Positions 26,439 to 36,624 of a stretch of DNA of 64,000 bases are shown here, in pieces (within the stretch, counting starts at the first letter, position 1; every line of letters starts with the position of its first letter). The notes under the pieces are model-generated. The model was not told where the DNA came from, ran no database searches, and was given only the letters and a program-made list of their open reading frames with translations. This DNA is from Planctomycetota bacterium (GTDB lineage: Bacteria; Planctomycetota; UBA1135; UBA2386). The position numbers and the translations under genes were made by a program. The stretch covers positions 519,001-583,000 of the forward strand of contig JADJWQ010000002.1 of NCBI GenBank assembly GCA_016716265.1, written 5' to 3'.

Positions 26439-26794
26439 TCGGATCGGCTCTCCGGTCGGGATCGTCGGCGATCGTCACGCTCCGCGCCGCGCTGGTCAAC
26501 AACGAGGGCAGCTGCCGAGCTGGCGCGGACTGCAACGCGCGGCGCGCGCAGATTCAATCCTGCATCGACCGGATCGAGGTCGGACCCGAACCCGCCGGAG
26601 GTCGACGCGGGACCGGCCGATCCACGAGCCTCCCGTCGAGCACGGGTCCGGCTCGACGACGACGCCGGCGGGCGACTTGCGCAACCTCGCGACGGGATCT
26701 CGCGAATGCTCCGGGCTAGGATGTCCTGGCGCGGGTGCTGGTGAATTCCCGAGTCGGCGCCGCGCCAGGGGCCGCGTCCATACCCGCTGGAGTC
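26439..26794. promoter_or_regulatory. 356-base gene-free divergent region with one promoter-like box
   Basis: The region separates two divergent genes. On the plus strand GGGCTAGGATGTCC contains a possible -10 box TAGGAT at 26717-26722, giving a leader of about 65 bases for the nfeD-like gene. The -35 position (26694-26699) reads GGGATC, not a consensus. No operator palindrome, terminator or small gene was found in the rest. Confidence 0.35.
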
Positions 26795-28978
26795 ATGAGA
26801 ATCCGAATCGGTCCGCTGCTCGCGCTGCTCGCGGCGCTGCTCTTCGCGCCGGTCTCGTACGCGGCATCGTCCGTCGCCGCGGTCCTCGAGGATGCGGCAC
26901 CGGGTGCGGGCGCAGCACGGTGGATCGCTTCGACCGGTGCCGGCCCGGTGGCGGAGGCCCAGGAGCCGGGGCGCCCAGCCGAGGCTCGCGTCGTCGTCGT
27001 GCCGATCGTCGGCACGATCGGTGTGCGCACCACGCGGCTCGTGCAGCGCGCGCTGTCGGTGGCGCGCGAGACCGGCGCGCAGCGGCTGATCCTGGAGATC
27101 GACACGCCGGGCGGCCTCGTCACCGAGATGCGGGAGATCGAGACGATCCTCGCCGGTCTGCGCGGCGAGCACTCGGACCGGGGCATCCACGTGTCGGCAT
27201 TCGTGCGGCGCCACGCGCTGTCGGCCGGCGGCTATCTCGCACTCGCCTGCGAGGACACCTACATGGCGCCGGGTGCGTCGATCGGCGCGATCACCCCGGT
27301 GGAGGTCGGCCCGGAGGGCATCCGACAGATCGCGGACGACGACGCGCGTCGCAAGCTGCTGTCGGCGTTCCGCGCCGACGTGCGGTCCCTCGTCGAGCGC
27401 CGCGGCAACGCCGGGGAGGACGCGCTGGTCATCGCGGAGGCGATGGTCGACCCGCGCATGGAGATCGTCGAGGTCACCTACGTCGACGCGAACGGCTTCG
27501 AGAAGACGCGGGTCGTCGAGACTGCCGAGCTGCAGTCGATCGCCGATCGCGGCCTGGAGATCCTGCGGCAGGAGCCGTTCGGCACCACGCCGCTGACCCT
27601 CACCGCGGCGCAGGCGCTGCGCTTCGGGCTCGCGAAGGGCGTTCACGACACGATCGACGACGTCGTGCGCGAGGAGTTCGGGCTGGCGCCCGGCGACGTC
27701 GTGCGCGTCGAGGAGAACTGGTCGGAGTCTGCGGTCGCGTGGCTCGAGCGGATCAAGCCGATCCTGTTCCTGCTCGGCTTCCTGCTGCTGCTGGTCGAGG
27801 CGAAGGCGCCGGGCACGATGATCCCCGCGACGCTCGGGATCCTGCTGATCGGACTCGGCCTGTTCAGCAGCTACCTGGTCGGGCTCGCGGACTGGACCGA
27901 GATCCTGCTGTTCTTCCTCGGCCTCGGACTGATCGGCGTCGAGATCTTCGTGATGCCCGGCACGTTCCTGTTCGGGCTCGCGGGGTTCGCCGCCGTGCTG
28001 ATCGCGCTCGTGTTGTCGCAGCAGACCTTCGTCGTCCCGGAGACCGAGCAGCAGGTGGCGATCCTGACGGACAACCTGCTGCACCTGCTCTACCTGGTGC
28101 TGCTGACGATGGCGGGCGGCATGGTGCTGCAGCGGCTGCTGCCGCGCGTGCCGTTCTTCAACCGCGTGCTGCTGACGCCGCCGGCCGACAAGAGCCGCAC
28201 GGGTGATGCCACCCGCTTCGCCCGCGAGCAGGAGCGCGCCGGGTCGATCCTGCTCGGGGCGGCGGCGGTCGCGGCGACGGACCTCCGGCCCGCGGGGATC
28301 GCGGAGCTGGCCGACGGCACGCGGCACGACGTCGTGGCGGACGGATCGTTCCTGAGGCGCGGTACGCGGTTGCGGATCGTGCGCGTCGAGGGCAATCGCA
28401 TCGTCGTGGTGCCCGATGAGGGCCTCCCCGACCAGAACGCGCCGGGCGGAGTGTCTGCCGGGTCGGGCGGCGAGTCCGGGGCGATCGCCTACGGCTTGCT
28501 GATCCTGCTGGTGATCGTCGGTCTCGGCCTGGTGGTCGCGGAGGTGTTCTTCGTCTCCGGCGGTCTGCTGTCCGTGGCGTCGGCCGTCGCGCTGCTGTCC
28601 GCGATCTTCCTCGCGTTCACGCAGCACGGACAGGGCTTCGGCCTGTTCGTGCTGTCGCTCGCCGCGGTCGGCGTGCCGGCCGCGCTCGTGTTCTCGTTCA
28701 AGCTGCTGCCGCGCACCGCGATCGGCCGCAAGATCATCCTCAGCGGGCCCGATTCCGCGCGCGTTCGCGGCAAGGCCCAGGAGCCTGGACTCGACGCGCT
28801 GCTCGGGCACACCGGGGTGGCGCTGTCCATGCTCCGCCCGAGCGGCTACGCGCGGATCGACGGCCGGCGCATCGACGTCGTCACGCGCGGCGAGCTGATC
28901 GAGGGCAATACACCGATCCGCGTGATCGGCGTCGATGGCAATCGCGTCGTGGTCGCCGAGGACCGCACGTCATCCTGA
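26795..28978 (+). CDS. nfeD: NfeD/ClpP-type membrane serine protease with two NfeD domains
   Basis: A 727-residue STOPP-type protease that partners flotillin-like proteins. Signal peptide 1-23. The ClpP-like domain (residues ~65-290) has EIDTPGGLV, RRHALSAGGYLALACE with the nucleophile Ser143, and a candidate catalytic Lys187 in DDDARRKLLSAF. A membrane block of about five helices (~315-430) is followed by an OB-fold NfeD domain (GSILLGAAAVAATDLRPAG ... LRIVRVEGNRIVVV). A second block of three helices and a second OB-fold (GHTGVALSMLRPSGYARIDG ... RVIGVDGNRVVVAE) follow. The ATG at 26795, after a GGAG, starts the signal peptide. floA lies 84 bases downstream. Confidence 0.9.
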   Translation: MRIRIGPLLALLAALLFAPVSYAASSVAAVLEDAAPGAGAARWIASTGAGPVAEAQEPGRPAEARVVVVPIVGTIGVRTTRLVQRALSVARETGAQRLILEIDTPGGLVTEMREIETILAGLRGEHSDRGIHVSAFVRRHALSAGGYLALACEDTYMAPGASIGAITPVEVGPEGIRQIADDDARRKLLSAFRADVRSLVERRGNAGEDALVIAEAMVDPRMEIVEVTYVDANGFEKTRVVETAELQSIADRGLEILRQEPFGTTPLTLTAAQALRFGLAKGVHDTIDDVVREEFGLAPGDVVRVEENWSESAVAWLERIKPILFLLGFLLLLVEAKAPGTMIPATLGILLIGLGLFSSYLVGLADWTEILLFFLGLGLIGVEIFVMPGTFLFGLAGFAAVLIALVLSQQTFVVPETEQQVAILTDNLLHLLYLVLLTMAGGMVLQRLLPRVPFFNRVLLTPPADKSRTGDATRFAREQERAGSILLGAAAVAATDLRPAGIAELADGTRHDVVADGSFLRRGTRLRIVRVEGNRIVVVPDEGLPDQNAPGGVSAGSGGESGAIAYGLLILLVIVGLGLVVAEVFFVSGGLLSVASAVALLSAIFLAFTQHGQGFGLFVLSLAAVGVPAALVFSFKLLPRTAIGRKIILSGPDSARVRGKAQEPGLDALLGHTGVALSMLRPSGYARIDGRRIDVVTRGELIEGNTPIRVIGVDGNRVVVAEDRTSS

Positions 28979-29062
28979 CTCGCGTCGTGCGCGCCCGCCG
29001 CGCGGCGGGCGTCCACGCGCATCCACCCGTACCTGTCCCAGCCAAGATCCCCGGAGTTCACC

Positions 29063-30172
29063 GTGATCAGCTCGCTTCTCGCCCTCGCGTCGACCGCTCG
29101 ACCGCTCGGACTGTTCCTGGCCCAGGGGCGCGGCACCGGCGCCACTGGCGCCGACGACGGTGGCAATGGGCTGTGGGTCCTGATCGGCCTGCTGCTGCTG
29201 CTGTTCCTGATCCTGGTCATCTTCCTCTTCAAGTTCCTGAACCTGTGGGTCCAGGCCTACTTGTCGAAGGCGCCGATCAGCCTGTTCGGGCTCGTCGGCA
29301 TGCAGCTCCGCAAGGTCAATCCGACCGTGATCGTCCGAGCCAAGATCAGCGCCGTGCAGGCCGGCATCCACCTCGACGTGCGCGATCTCGAGGCGCACTA
29401 CCTCGCAGGCGGCAACGTGATCAATGTCGTGCGCGCGCTGATCGCGGCGGATCGCGCCAACCTCGGTCTGGACTTCGACCGGGCCGCCGCGATCGATCTG
29501 GCCGGCCGGAACGTGCTCGAGGCCGTGCAGACGTCCGTCAATCCGCGCGTCATCGATTGCCCGACCCAGGGCAAGGTCGCCGCGATGGCGAGGAACGGCA
29601 TCCAGGTGCTGGCGCGGGCGCGGGTGACGGTGCGCGCGAACATCGAGAGGCTCGTCGGTGGTGCGACCGAGGAGACGATCATCGCGCGCGTCGGTGAGGG
29701 CATCGTGTCGAGCATCGGCTCGTCGAACACGCACAGCGACGTGCTCGAGAACCCTGATGCGATCAGCCGGACGGTGCTGCAGAAGGGCCTCGACGCCGGC
29801 ACCGCGTTCGAGATCCTGTCGATCGACATCGCCGACGTGGACGTCGGCGACAACATCGGCTCGCGGCTGCAGGCCGACCAGGCCGAGGCGGACAAGCGCG
29901 TCGCGCAGGCGAAGGCCGAGGAGCGGCGCGCGATGGCGGTCGCGGCCGAGCAGGAGAACATGGCGGAGGTCATGGCGAACCGCGCCAAGGTCGTCCTCGC
30001 GGAGGCCGAGGTGCCGCGCGCGATGGCCGAGGCGCTGCGCACCGGCAACCTGGGCGTCATGGACTACATGCGGCTGCGGAACATCGAGTCCGACACGTCG
30101 ATGCGCTCGCAGATCGCCGAGGGTGAGAAGCTCCAGCACGGCGGCGACCAGGATCAGTCGCGCGGGAGCTGA
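29063..30172 (+). CDS. floA: Flotillin-like protein FloA
   Basis: A 369-residue membrane scaffold of the FloA (YqfA) type that organises functional membrane microdomains. An N-terminal membrane helix (GLWVLIGLLLLLFLILVIFLF) is followed by the SPFH-like core (VNPTVIVRAKISAVQAGI, IERLVGGATEETIIARVGEG, ALIAADRANLGLDFDRAAAIDLAGRNV). A C-terminal coiled coil is rich in EA and KA repeats (ADQAEADKRVAQAKAEERRAMA). A GTG start at 29063 has GGAG 6 bases upstream. nfeD-floA pairing is conserved in bacteria, and the protease is thought to process or partner the scaffold. Confidence 0.95.
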   Translation: MISSLLALASTARPLGLFLAQGRGTGATGADDGGNGLWVLIGLLLLLFLILVIFLFKFLNLWVQAYLSKAPISLFGLVGMQLRKVNPTVIVRAKISAVQAGIHLDVRDLEAHYLAGGNVINVVRALIAADRANLGLDFDRAAAIDLAGRNVLEAVQTSVNPRVIDCPTQGKVAAMARNGIQVLARARVTVRANIERLVGGATEETIIARVGEGIVSSIGSSNTHSDVLENPDAISRTVLQKGLDAGTAFEILSIDIADVDVGDNIGSRLQADQAEADKRVAQAKAEERRAMAVAAEQENMAEVMANRAKVVLAEAEVPRAMAEALRTGNLGVMDYMRLRNIESDTSMRSQIAEGEKLQHGGDQDQSRGS

Positions 30173-30209
30173 GCGAACCGATCCGGATCCTCACGCGGAG
30201 GAGCGCACC

Positions 30210-30923
30210 GTGCCCGACCTGTTCCGATTCCTGTTCGACAACCCGATCCTGCTGATCCTGCTGGTCAGCTGGCTCGTCTCGTCGCTCGGTGGCGCGATGC
30301 AGCGCGCGGCGCGCAAGGCCGCCGAGCAGCAGCGGCGCGCCGGTGGTGGCGGCAGCGAGGCACCGCGGCCGGCGGCGGCGCGACCCACGGTCGTGCGCGC
30401 CGGGCGACCGCGCCCCGCGCGCAGCGAGGCCGAGGACATCGCCCGCGAGATCCGCCGCGCGATGGGGCTCGAGGACGCCGCCGCACCGCGGTCGGCGGAG
30501 GTGCCGCCCGAGCGACCCGCGGCCGCGCGCGCGACCCCTCCGGCCGTGCCGGGCAGCGCGGTGCGCCGTGCTGCGGCGCCGCCGCCGCACAGCCGCGAGC
30601 AGGTCCTCGCGGACTCCAACGAGGGTCCGCGGCGCGGCTCGCTCGTGGACGAGCTCCGGGAGAAGGCCGCCCACCGCGTCGACATCAGCGCGCTGCGGCG
30701 TCGGACGTCGGCCGCGGCGGGGGCCGCGATCCGCAGTCGGCACCTGTCCAAGCTGCGCCCGCACATCGGGGGCGGGCCTGCGGCGGGCGCGACCGCCGCG
30801 GCGCAGGTCGGCGTCCGTCCGCTGATCGATCTGCACCGGCCGGCCGCGGCGATCATCGCGCTCGAGATCCTCGGTCCGCCGGTCGGGCTGCGCCGCGAGG
30901 GCTACGCGGCGTGGCAGCGTTGA
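30210..30923 (+). CDS. Third gene of the nfeD-floA operon, membrane-anchored protein of unknown function
   Basis: A 237-residue protein from a GTG behind GGAG. The N-terminus is one hydrophobic helix (LFRFLFDNPILLILLVSWLVSSLGGA). The middle is an Ala/Pro/Arg-rich disordered linker that includes SEAEDIAREIRRAMGLED. The C-terminus has a short conserved-looking segment (LIDLHRPAAAIIALEILGPPVGLR) ending at the stop. No family is recognised. It is only 37 bases from floA in the same direction, so a role with the flotillin/NfeD system is a reasonable inference. It converges with the next gene. Confidence 0.65.
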   Translation: MPDLFRFLFDNPILLILLVSWLVSSLGGAMQRAARKAAEQQRRAGGGGSEAPRPAAARPTVVRAGRPRPARSEAEDIAREIRRAMGLEDAAAPRSAEVPPERPAAARATPPAVPGSAVRRAAAPPPHSREQVLADSNEGPRRGSLVDELREKAAHRVDISALRRRTSAAAGAAIRSRHLSKLRPHIGGGPAAGATAAAQVGVRPLIDLHRPAAAIIALEILGPPVGLRREGYAAWQR

Positions 30924-30934
30924 TCTGCGGCCGC

Positions 30935-31510
30935 TCAGAGCCGCAGTCGGTAGAGCACGCGCTCGACCCAGTTCGGCCCGCCGTCGCCGGGCTCGACCTC
31001 GATGCTGCGGTAGGCATCCGCCGGGATCGCGAGCGGCTGGCGATCGAGCCGCAGCGTCGAGGGCGCGGTGCGCAGCGTCTCCTTCACCTTCGCGACGCTG
31101 CGGGCGACGTCGAGCTCGACTGCCGGCAGTGACCACGGCCGCGCGAGGCGGACGGCGCGCGCGAGTTCGAGGTCGGCACCTGCGCGAGCGCGGCCGAGCA
31201 GCTCCCGCGGCGCGGCGCCGATCGTCGCGACGGTCCGCTCCGCGAGCCCGCGGGTGTCCGCCAGCGTCCGGCGCAGGTCGCTGACCGCGCGGTCGGCGGC
31301 CGCCTGGACGCGCGGTCGGACCGAGCGGAGCTGCCGCTCGGTGTCGGACCAGGTGTCGGTCACGAAGCCGCGGACGCTCGCGTCGAAGCGGGCGAACGAC
31401 GCCGTCACCGCCTGCGTCAGCGGATCGGGCCGGCCGATGGTGGCGCAGCCCGCAAGGCTGCCCAGCCCGAGCGCGAGGAGCGCTGTCGCGGCGCTGCGGC
31501 GGAGGTCCAC
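30935..31510 (-). CDS. Small predicted lipoprotein
   Basis: A 191-residue protein from a GTG start. A signal peptide with the lipobox LAGC (Cys22, within LALGLGSLAGCATIGRPD) indicates a lipoprotein. The mature part is mainly helical with amphipathic repeats (FARFDASVRGFVTDTWSDTERQL; AAADRAVSDLRRTLADTRGLAE), reminiscent of a coiled-coil or apolipoprotein-like layout, then a short beta-rich end (AYRSIEVEPGDGGPNWVE). The family is unknown. It converges with the nfeD-floA operon and lies just upstream of the transporter genes on the minus strand, 54 bases from the permease stop. Confidence 0.65.
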   Translation of the reverse strand: MDLRRSAATALLALGLGSLAGCATIGRPDPLTQAVTASFARFDASVRGFVTDTWSDTERQLRSVRPRVQAAADRAVSDLRRTLADTRGLAERTVATIGAAPRELLGRARAGADLELARAVRLARPWSLPAVELDVARSVAKVKETLRTAPSTLRLDRQPLAIPADAYRSIEVEPGDGGPNWVERVLYRLRL

Positions 31511-31564
31511 GACGACATCATCGGCGGCAGCGGGCGAGCGCTCAAGGGAGCGAAGCCGCGCGCG

Positions 31565-32884
31565 TCACTCGTAGCGGAGCGGCTCGATCGGGTCGAGGCG
31601 CGCGGCGCGCCACGCAGGGATGCCGGCGACCAGCACGCACACGGCGATCGAGACCAGCGAGACCGTCGCGATCCACTGGGGCTCGATCGCGTACGGCACG
31701 TGGCGAAGGTTGTAGACGCGCACCGGGAACAGGTCGATGTCGAACCAGCTCCGCAGCAGGCTGTTGAAGTCGTCGAGGTGGATCGACGTCAGCACGCCGG
31801 CGAGGCTGCCGAGTGCCGCACCCGCGACGGCGACCGCGGTGCCGCACGCGACGAACACGCTGGCGACGCCGAACGAGTCGGCACCCATCGCGCTGAGCGT
31901 GCCGATGTCGCGGGTCTTCTCGGTCACCATCATCGACAGCGTCGCATACACGACGAAGCCGGCGACCAGCATGATGACCCACAGCACGAGCTGCATCAGC
32001 CCGCGCTGGTGCGCGACGGCGTCGAGCTGCTGGCTGTTCTCTTCGGCCCAGGTCCGGGCGCGGACCCAGACGTCGAGCGTGGAAGCGATCTCGCGCTCGA
32101 TGCGGCGTGCGACGCGATCGGGGTCCGCGCCCGGTCGGAGCCGGACCGCGAACTCGCTCGCCGTGCGCGTGCCGGTCAGCTCCCGCAGCGTGTCGATGTG
32201 GGCGAACACGTTGAGGCCGTCGAACGCGGCGAACGACGATTCGAAGGCGCCGCCGATCGTGAAGTGCACCGGCGGATCGAGTTGGAACGAGCGGGTGTCG
32301 CTCGCTTCGCCGCCGCCATCGGCGATCGTGATCGCAACCGTGCCGCCCGGCGCGAAACCGTCGCGCTCGAGGCGCTGGCGGCTCAGCAGGATCGTCGGGC
32401 GGCCGTCGCGGTCGCGCAGCGGGTGGGTCGGATCCGGGACGCGGAGCTCCGGGTGGTCGGGCATCCGCAGCCAGTCGCCGAGGCCCGTGATCGCGAGCTC
32501 GGCGTCGGGATCGATGCCGAGCAGCGTGACGAGCGGCGCGTCGGCGACGAGCTCGTCGAGGCCGCGCGCCGGTGGCCGGCTGCGCGCCGGGGCCTGCGGC
32601 GGATGCAGCATGCCGCGGCGCACGATGCGCGGGGCCAGGCCGCGCACGTCGGGATCGGCGCGCAGCACGGCCGCGATGTCGTCGCCGGGGACGTCGGCGG
32701 GGATGCTGACGATCGACAGATCGGCGGTCGAGCTCTGCAGATGGCGGCCGACCTCGCGCAGGTAGCCGGAGAAGATCGACGGCACGACGATCAACGCCCA
32801 GACGCCGAGCGCGATGCCGGCGACGCCGAGCAGGTTGATCGGTCGGGCGAGCAGGTAGCGGATCGCCAGCAGGACGCGATACAC
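31565..32884 (-). CDS. ABC transporter permease, LolC/LolE (MacB/FtsX) family
   Basis: A 439-residue inner-membrane permease with the four-helix FtsX layout. The first helix is near residues 10-35 (RPINLLGVAGIALGVWALIVV). A periplasmic domain of ~230 residues follows (RHLQSSTADLSIVSIP onward), then three C-terminal helices (LVLWVIMLVAGFVVYATLSMM; VASVFVACGTAVAVAGAALG; ATVSLVSIAVCVLVAGIPAW). MVTEKTRDIGTLSAMGA is the coupling-helix motif that contacts the ATPase. It starts at a GTG two bases after the stop of the ATPase gene. It probably exports or releases lipoproteins together with its partners at 32887 and 33680. Confidence 0.85.
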   Translation of the reverse strand: MYRVLLAIRYLLARPINLLGVAGIALGVWALIVVPSIFSGYLREVGRHLQSSTADLSIVSIPADVPGDDIAAVLRADPDVRGLAPRIVRRGMLHPPQAPARSRPPARGLDELVADAPLVTLLGIDPDAELAITGLGDWLRMPDHPELRVPDPTHPLRDRDGRPTILLSRQRLERDGFAPGGTVAITIADGGGEASDTRSFQLDPPVHFTIGGAFESSFAAFDGLNVFAHIDTLRELTGTRTASEFAVRLRPGADPDRVARRIEREIASTLDVWVRARTWAEENSQQLDAVAHQRGLMQLVLWVIMLVAGFVVYATLSMMVTEKTRDIGTLSAMGADSFGVASVFVACGTAVAVAGAALGSLAGVLTSIHLDDFNSLLRSWFDIDLFPVRVYNLRHVPYAIEPQWIATVSLVSIAVCVLVAGIPAWRAARLDPIEPLRYE

Positions 32885-32886
32885 GG

Positions 32887-33675
<789 letters not shown>

Positions 33676-33679
33676 GCGA

Positions 33680-35113
33680 TCATTCCGAAGCCAGCGCCCG
33701 CACGGGCTGGAAGCGCGCGGCGCGGCGCGCGGGGAGCCAGGCGGCCAGCGCCGCGACCGACAGCGAGCCGATCACGACCTGCACGACCCAGCCGGGCTCG
33801 AGGTGGAACGGCAGCTGGTCGAGTGCATAGAGGCTGGCCGGGAACAGGCGGAAGCCGAACTCGGCTCCGGCCCAGCGGTCGAGGTCGTTCGCGTAGGTGA
33901 CCGCGAGCAGGCCGAGCCCGACGCCGAGCGCGCAGCCGACCGTCGCCACGACGCCACCGGCGAACAGGAACAGCTTCAGCACGCCGCCCGGCGACGCGCC
34001 GAGCGCGGTCAGCACACCGATCTCGCGGGTCTTCTGCGTCACCAGCATGTGCAGCGTCACGTAGATCAGGAACGCCGCGACCAGCATCACGACGACCAGC
34101 ACGAGCTTCATCAGCGCCTGCTCCTGGTCGACGGCATCGAGGTAGACCTGGTTCTGTTGCTCCCAGGTCAGGCACGTCGCGCCGAACCGGTCGGCGAGCC
34201 GCTCCTGCAGGCGGCGCGCGACCGTGGTGGGATCGGCGCCGTCGCGCACGCGGACCGCGACGTCGGTCACGATCGCGGGATCGAACGACGGATCGTAGTC
34301 GAGCAGGTCCTCGCGCAGCACGTCGATGTCGAGCAGCGCCTTGGTCTGGTCGAACACGCGGTGCTCGGTGCGGAACGGCCGGCCGACGTAGACGATCTTC
34401 GACTCGGGATCGAGCTCGACGTGGCCGTCGATCTCGCGGAAGCTCGCCGAGAACAGCGACAGCTCCTCGGCGAACTCGAGCCCGCCGACGTTGATGCGGT
34501 ACAGGCCGAGGCTGAGCGCGGGTCGCGTGCCGACGGCGAGGCCCGGCGAGGGCGCGAGGCCCTGCTCGATCCGCCACGCCTCGACCTGCTCCGGCGACAC
34601 GCGGAACAGGTCCTTGGGCGTGCGCGCGCCGAACGGCGCGACGCACTCGAGCAGCTGCGTCGTGCGCCACTCGCGGTCGGGGTCGACGCCGATCAGCTCG
34701 ACGAGCTGGATCTCGTCGGCGCGCACGATCAGCCGCGACGAGCTCGCCGACGACGAGCTGACCCGGCGCCGGCCCCGGGCGCGGTACATCGCGTAGTGGC
34801 GCAGGCGTGGGGCGGTCGAGACGACGTCGTCGTCGGTGGTCAGCGCGGCATCCAGGTCGGCGAAGTCGACGTCGCGCGGCAGCGTCGTCACCAGCACGTC
34901 GGGGCTGACGCGGCGCACGCTGTCGCGGATGTCGCTGATGAAGCCCGCGAACAGCGAGATCACGAAGATCATCGCCGACACCGAGACGGCGATCCCGATC
35001 ACGCCGATCAGGTTGATCCGCCGCACGGCCAGGAAGCGCAGTGCGAGGAAGCCTGCGAATGCCGGCAGCAACGGCTCGCGTGTCGCGCCACGCTCGTGCG
35101 GGGTGTCGACCAT
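33680..35113 (-). CDS. ABC transporter permease, LolC/LolE (MacB/FtsX) family
   Basis: A 477-residue second permease of the same transporter. The first helix is INLIGVIGIAVSVSAMIFVISLFAG, followed by a long periplasmic domain (residues ~60-350, starting DVLVTTLPRDVDFADLDAAL). Three C-terminal helices follow (LVLVVVMLVAAFLIYVTLHM; LFLFAGGVVATVGCALGVGLGLL; VVIGSLSVAALAAWLPA). The coupling segment is VTQKTREIGVLTALGAS. It starts 11 bases downstream of the lysS stop codon. The two non-identical permeases flanking a LolD ATPase match the LolC-LolD-LolE arrangement; which one is LolC cannot be decided. Confidence 0.87.
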   Translation of the reverse strand: MVDTPHERGATREPLLPAFAGFLALRFLAVRRINLIGVIGIAVSVSAMIFVISLFAGFISDIRDSVRRVSPDVLVTTLPRDVDFADLDAALTTDDDVVSTAPRLRHYAMYRARGRRRVSSSSASSSRLIVRADEIQLVELIGVDPDREWRTTQLLECVAPFGARTPKDLFRVSPEQVEAWRIEQGLAPSPGLAVGTRPALSLGLYRINVGGLEFAEELSLFSASFREIDGHVELDPESKIVYVGRPFRTEHRVFDQTKALLDIDVLREDLLDYDPSFDPAIVTDVAVRVRDGADPTTVARRLQERLADRFGATCLTWEQQNQVYLDAVDQEQALMKLVLVVVMLVAAFLIYVTLHMLVTQKTREIGVLTALGASPGGVLKLFLFAGGVVATVGCALGVGLGLLAVTYANDLDRWAGAEFGFRLFPASLYALDQLPFHLEPGWVVQVVIGSLSVAALAAWLPARRAARFQPVRALASE

Positions 35114-35124
35114 CCGGGTGCCGA

Positions 35125-36624
35125 TCAGGTCGCCTGCTCCTCCGCTGCGGCGGCGGCGTCGTCGCCCGGTGGCGGGATCGCGCCGGGCTCGAGGCGGCGC
35201 AGCAGCGGGAACAGCAGCACGTCGCGGATCGAGTCCGCGCCGGCGAGCAGCATCGTCAGACGGTCGATGCCGATGCCGAGGCCGCCGGCCGGCGGCATCC
35301 CGAACTCGAGCGCCGTGACGTAGTCGACGTCGAGCGCCGACGGCGATTCCTCGTCCCGGTGTTCGAGCTGCTCGACGAAGCGCTGCTCCTGGTCGAGCGG
35401 GTCGTTGAGCTCGCTGAACGCGTTGCCGAACTCGCAGCTCGCGATGAAGATCTCGAAGCGTTCGGCGACGCGCGGGTCCTCCGGCGACGTCTTCGCGAGC
35501 GGCGAGATGGCGGTCGGGTAGTCGTGGACGAAGACCGGGCCGGCGAGGTGCGGCTCGACGGTGGCCTCGAAGACGTCGCCGGCGATCTTCGCGGCCGGCA
35601 GCCCGTCCACCGACAGGCCGAGCTGCCGTGCGCGCGCGAGCACGCCGTCGGCGTCGAACCAGTCGAGTCCGCCATTGTGCTCGGCGAACAGCTCGAGGTA
35701 GCGGCGCCGCGGGAATGGCGGGCGCAGGTCGACCTCGAGACCGCGGAACGTGACCTTCGTACGGCCGCCGAGCACGCGCTCGCAGAGGTGCGCGAACAGG
35801 CCCTCGACGCGCTCCATGATCGTCCGGTAGTCGGCCCAGGCCTCGTAGCTCTCGAGCATCGTGAACTCCGGATTGTGGCGCGTGCTGACGCCCTCGTTCC
35901 GGAACACGCGGCCGATCTCGTAGACGCGCTCGAGCCCGCCGACCAGCAGGCGCTTCAGATACAGCTCGGGCGCGATCCGCAGGAAGAGCGGCATGTCGAG
36001 CGCATTGTGGTGGGTCGAGAACGGGCGCGCCGCGGCACCCCCGGAGATCGGGTGCAGGATCGGCGTCTCGACCTCGAGGTAGCCGAGCGAGTCGAAGTAC
36101 GCGCGCGTCTCGCGCACGATGCGCGAGCGCTGCTCGAACACCGTACGCACGTCGGGGTTCGCGTAGAGGTCGACGTAGCGCATGCGATAACGCTGCTCGA
36201 CGTTCTGCAGACCGGCCCACTTCTCGGCTGGGTGGCGCAGCGCCTTGGCGGCGAGCACGACCTGCTCGGCCCAGATCGTGGGCTCGCCCTTCTGCGTGCG
36301 CGCCAGCTCGCCGACGACGACCACCTGGTCGTTGGCCTCGATCAGCTTGCGGTTCGGCCAGAAGTCGGGGAGGCGGTCGCGCGCGAAGCCGATCTGGATC
36401 GAGCCGCTGCGGTCGAGCAGGTGGGAGAAGCGCAGCTTGCCGAAGTCGCGGAGCTGCGTGAGGCGGCCGCCGGCGACGACGCGCTGGCCGAGGCGCGCGT
36501 CGAGGCCGGCGAGCAGCGACGCGACCGGCTCGGGGGAGGGCACGCGCGCCGGGTACGGGTCGATGCCGAGCTCGCGCAGGCGGTCGAGCTTCGGCAGACG
36601 GTCTGGGGCGATGTCCTTGGTCAC
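35125..36624 (-). CDS. lysS: Lysyl-tRNA synthetase, class II
   Basis: A 499-residue enzyme that charges tRNA-Lys. The N-terminal OB-fold domain (VVAGGRLTQLRDFGKLRFSHLLDRSG) is followed by class II motif 1 (RAYFDSLGYLEVETPILHP), motif 2 (YEIGRVFRNEGVSTRHNPEFTMLE) and motif 3 (GGLGIGIDRLTMLLAG). PLAKTSPEDPRVAERFE is family specific. The start is a GTG at 36624, embedded in a 14-bp tandem repeat. No Shine-Dalgarno sequence is obvious. The three Lol-like transporter genes follow within a few bases and are probably co-transcribed with it. Confidence 0.95.
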   Translation of the reverse strand: MTKDIAPDRLPKLDRLRELGIDPYPARVPSPEPVASLLAGLDARLGQRVVAGGRLTQLRDFGKLRFSHLLDRSGSIQIGFARDRLPDFWPNRKLIEANDQVVVVGELARTQKGEPTIWAEQVVLAAKALRHPAEKWAGLQNVEQRYRMRYVDLYANPDVRTVFEQRSRIVRETRAYFDSLGYLEVETPILHPISGGAAARPFSTHHNALDMPLFLRIAPELYLKRLLVGGLERVYEIGRVFRNEGVSTRHNPEFTMLESYEAWADYRTIMERVEGLFAHLCERVLGGRTKVTFRGLEVDLRPPFPRRRYLELFAEHNGGLDWFDADGVLARARQLGLSVDGLPAAKIAGDVFEATVEPHLAGPVFVHDYPTAISPLAKTSPEDPRVAERFEIFIASCEFGNAFSELNDPLDQEQRFVEQLEHRDEESPSALDVDYVTALEFGMPPAGGLGIGIDRLTMLLAGADSIRDVLLFPLLRRLEPGAIPPPGDDAAAAAEEQAT

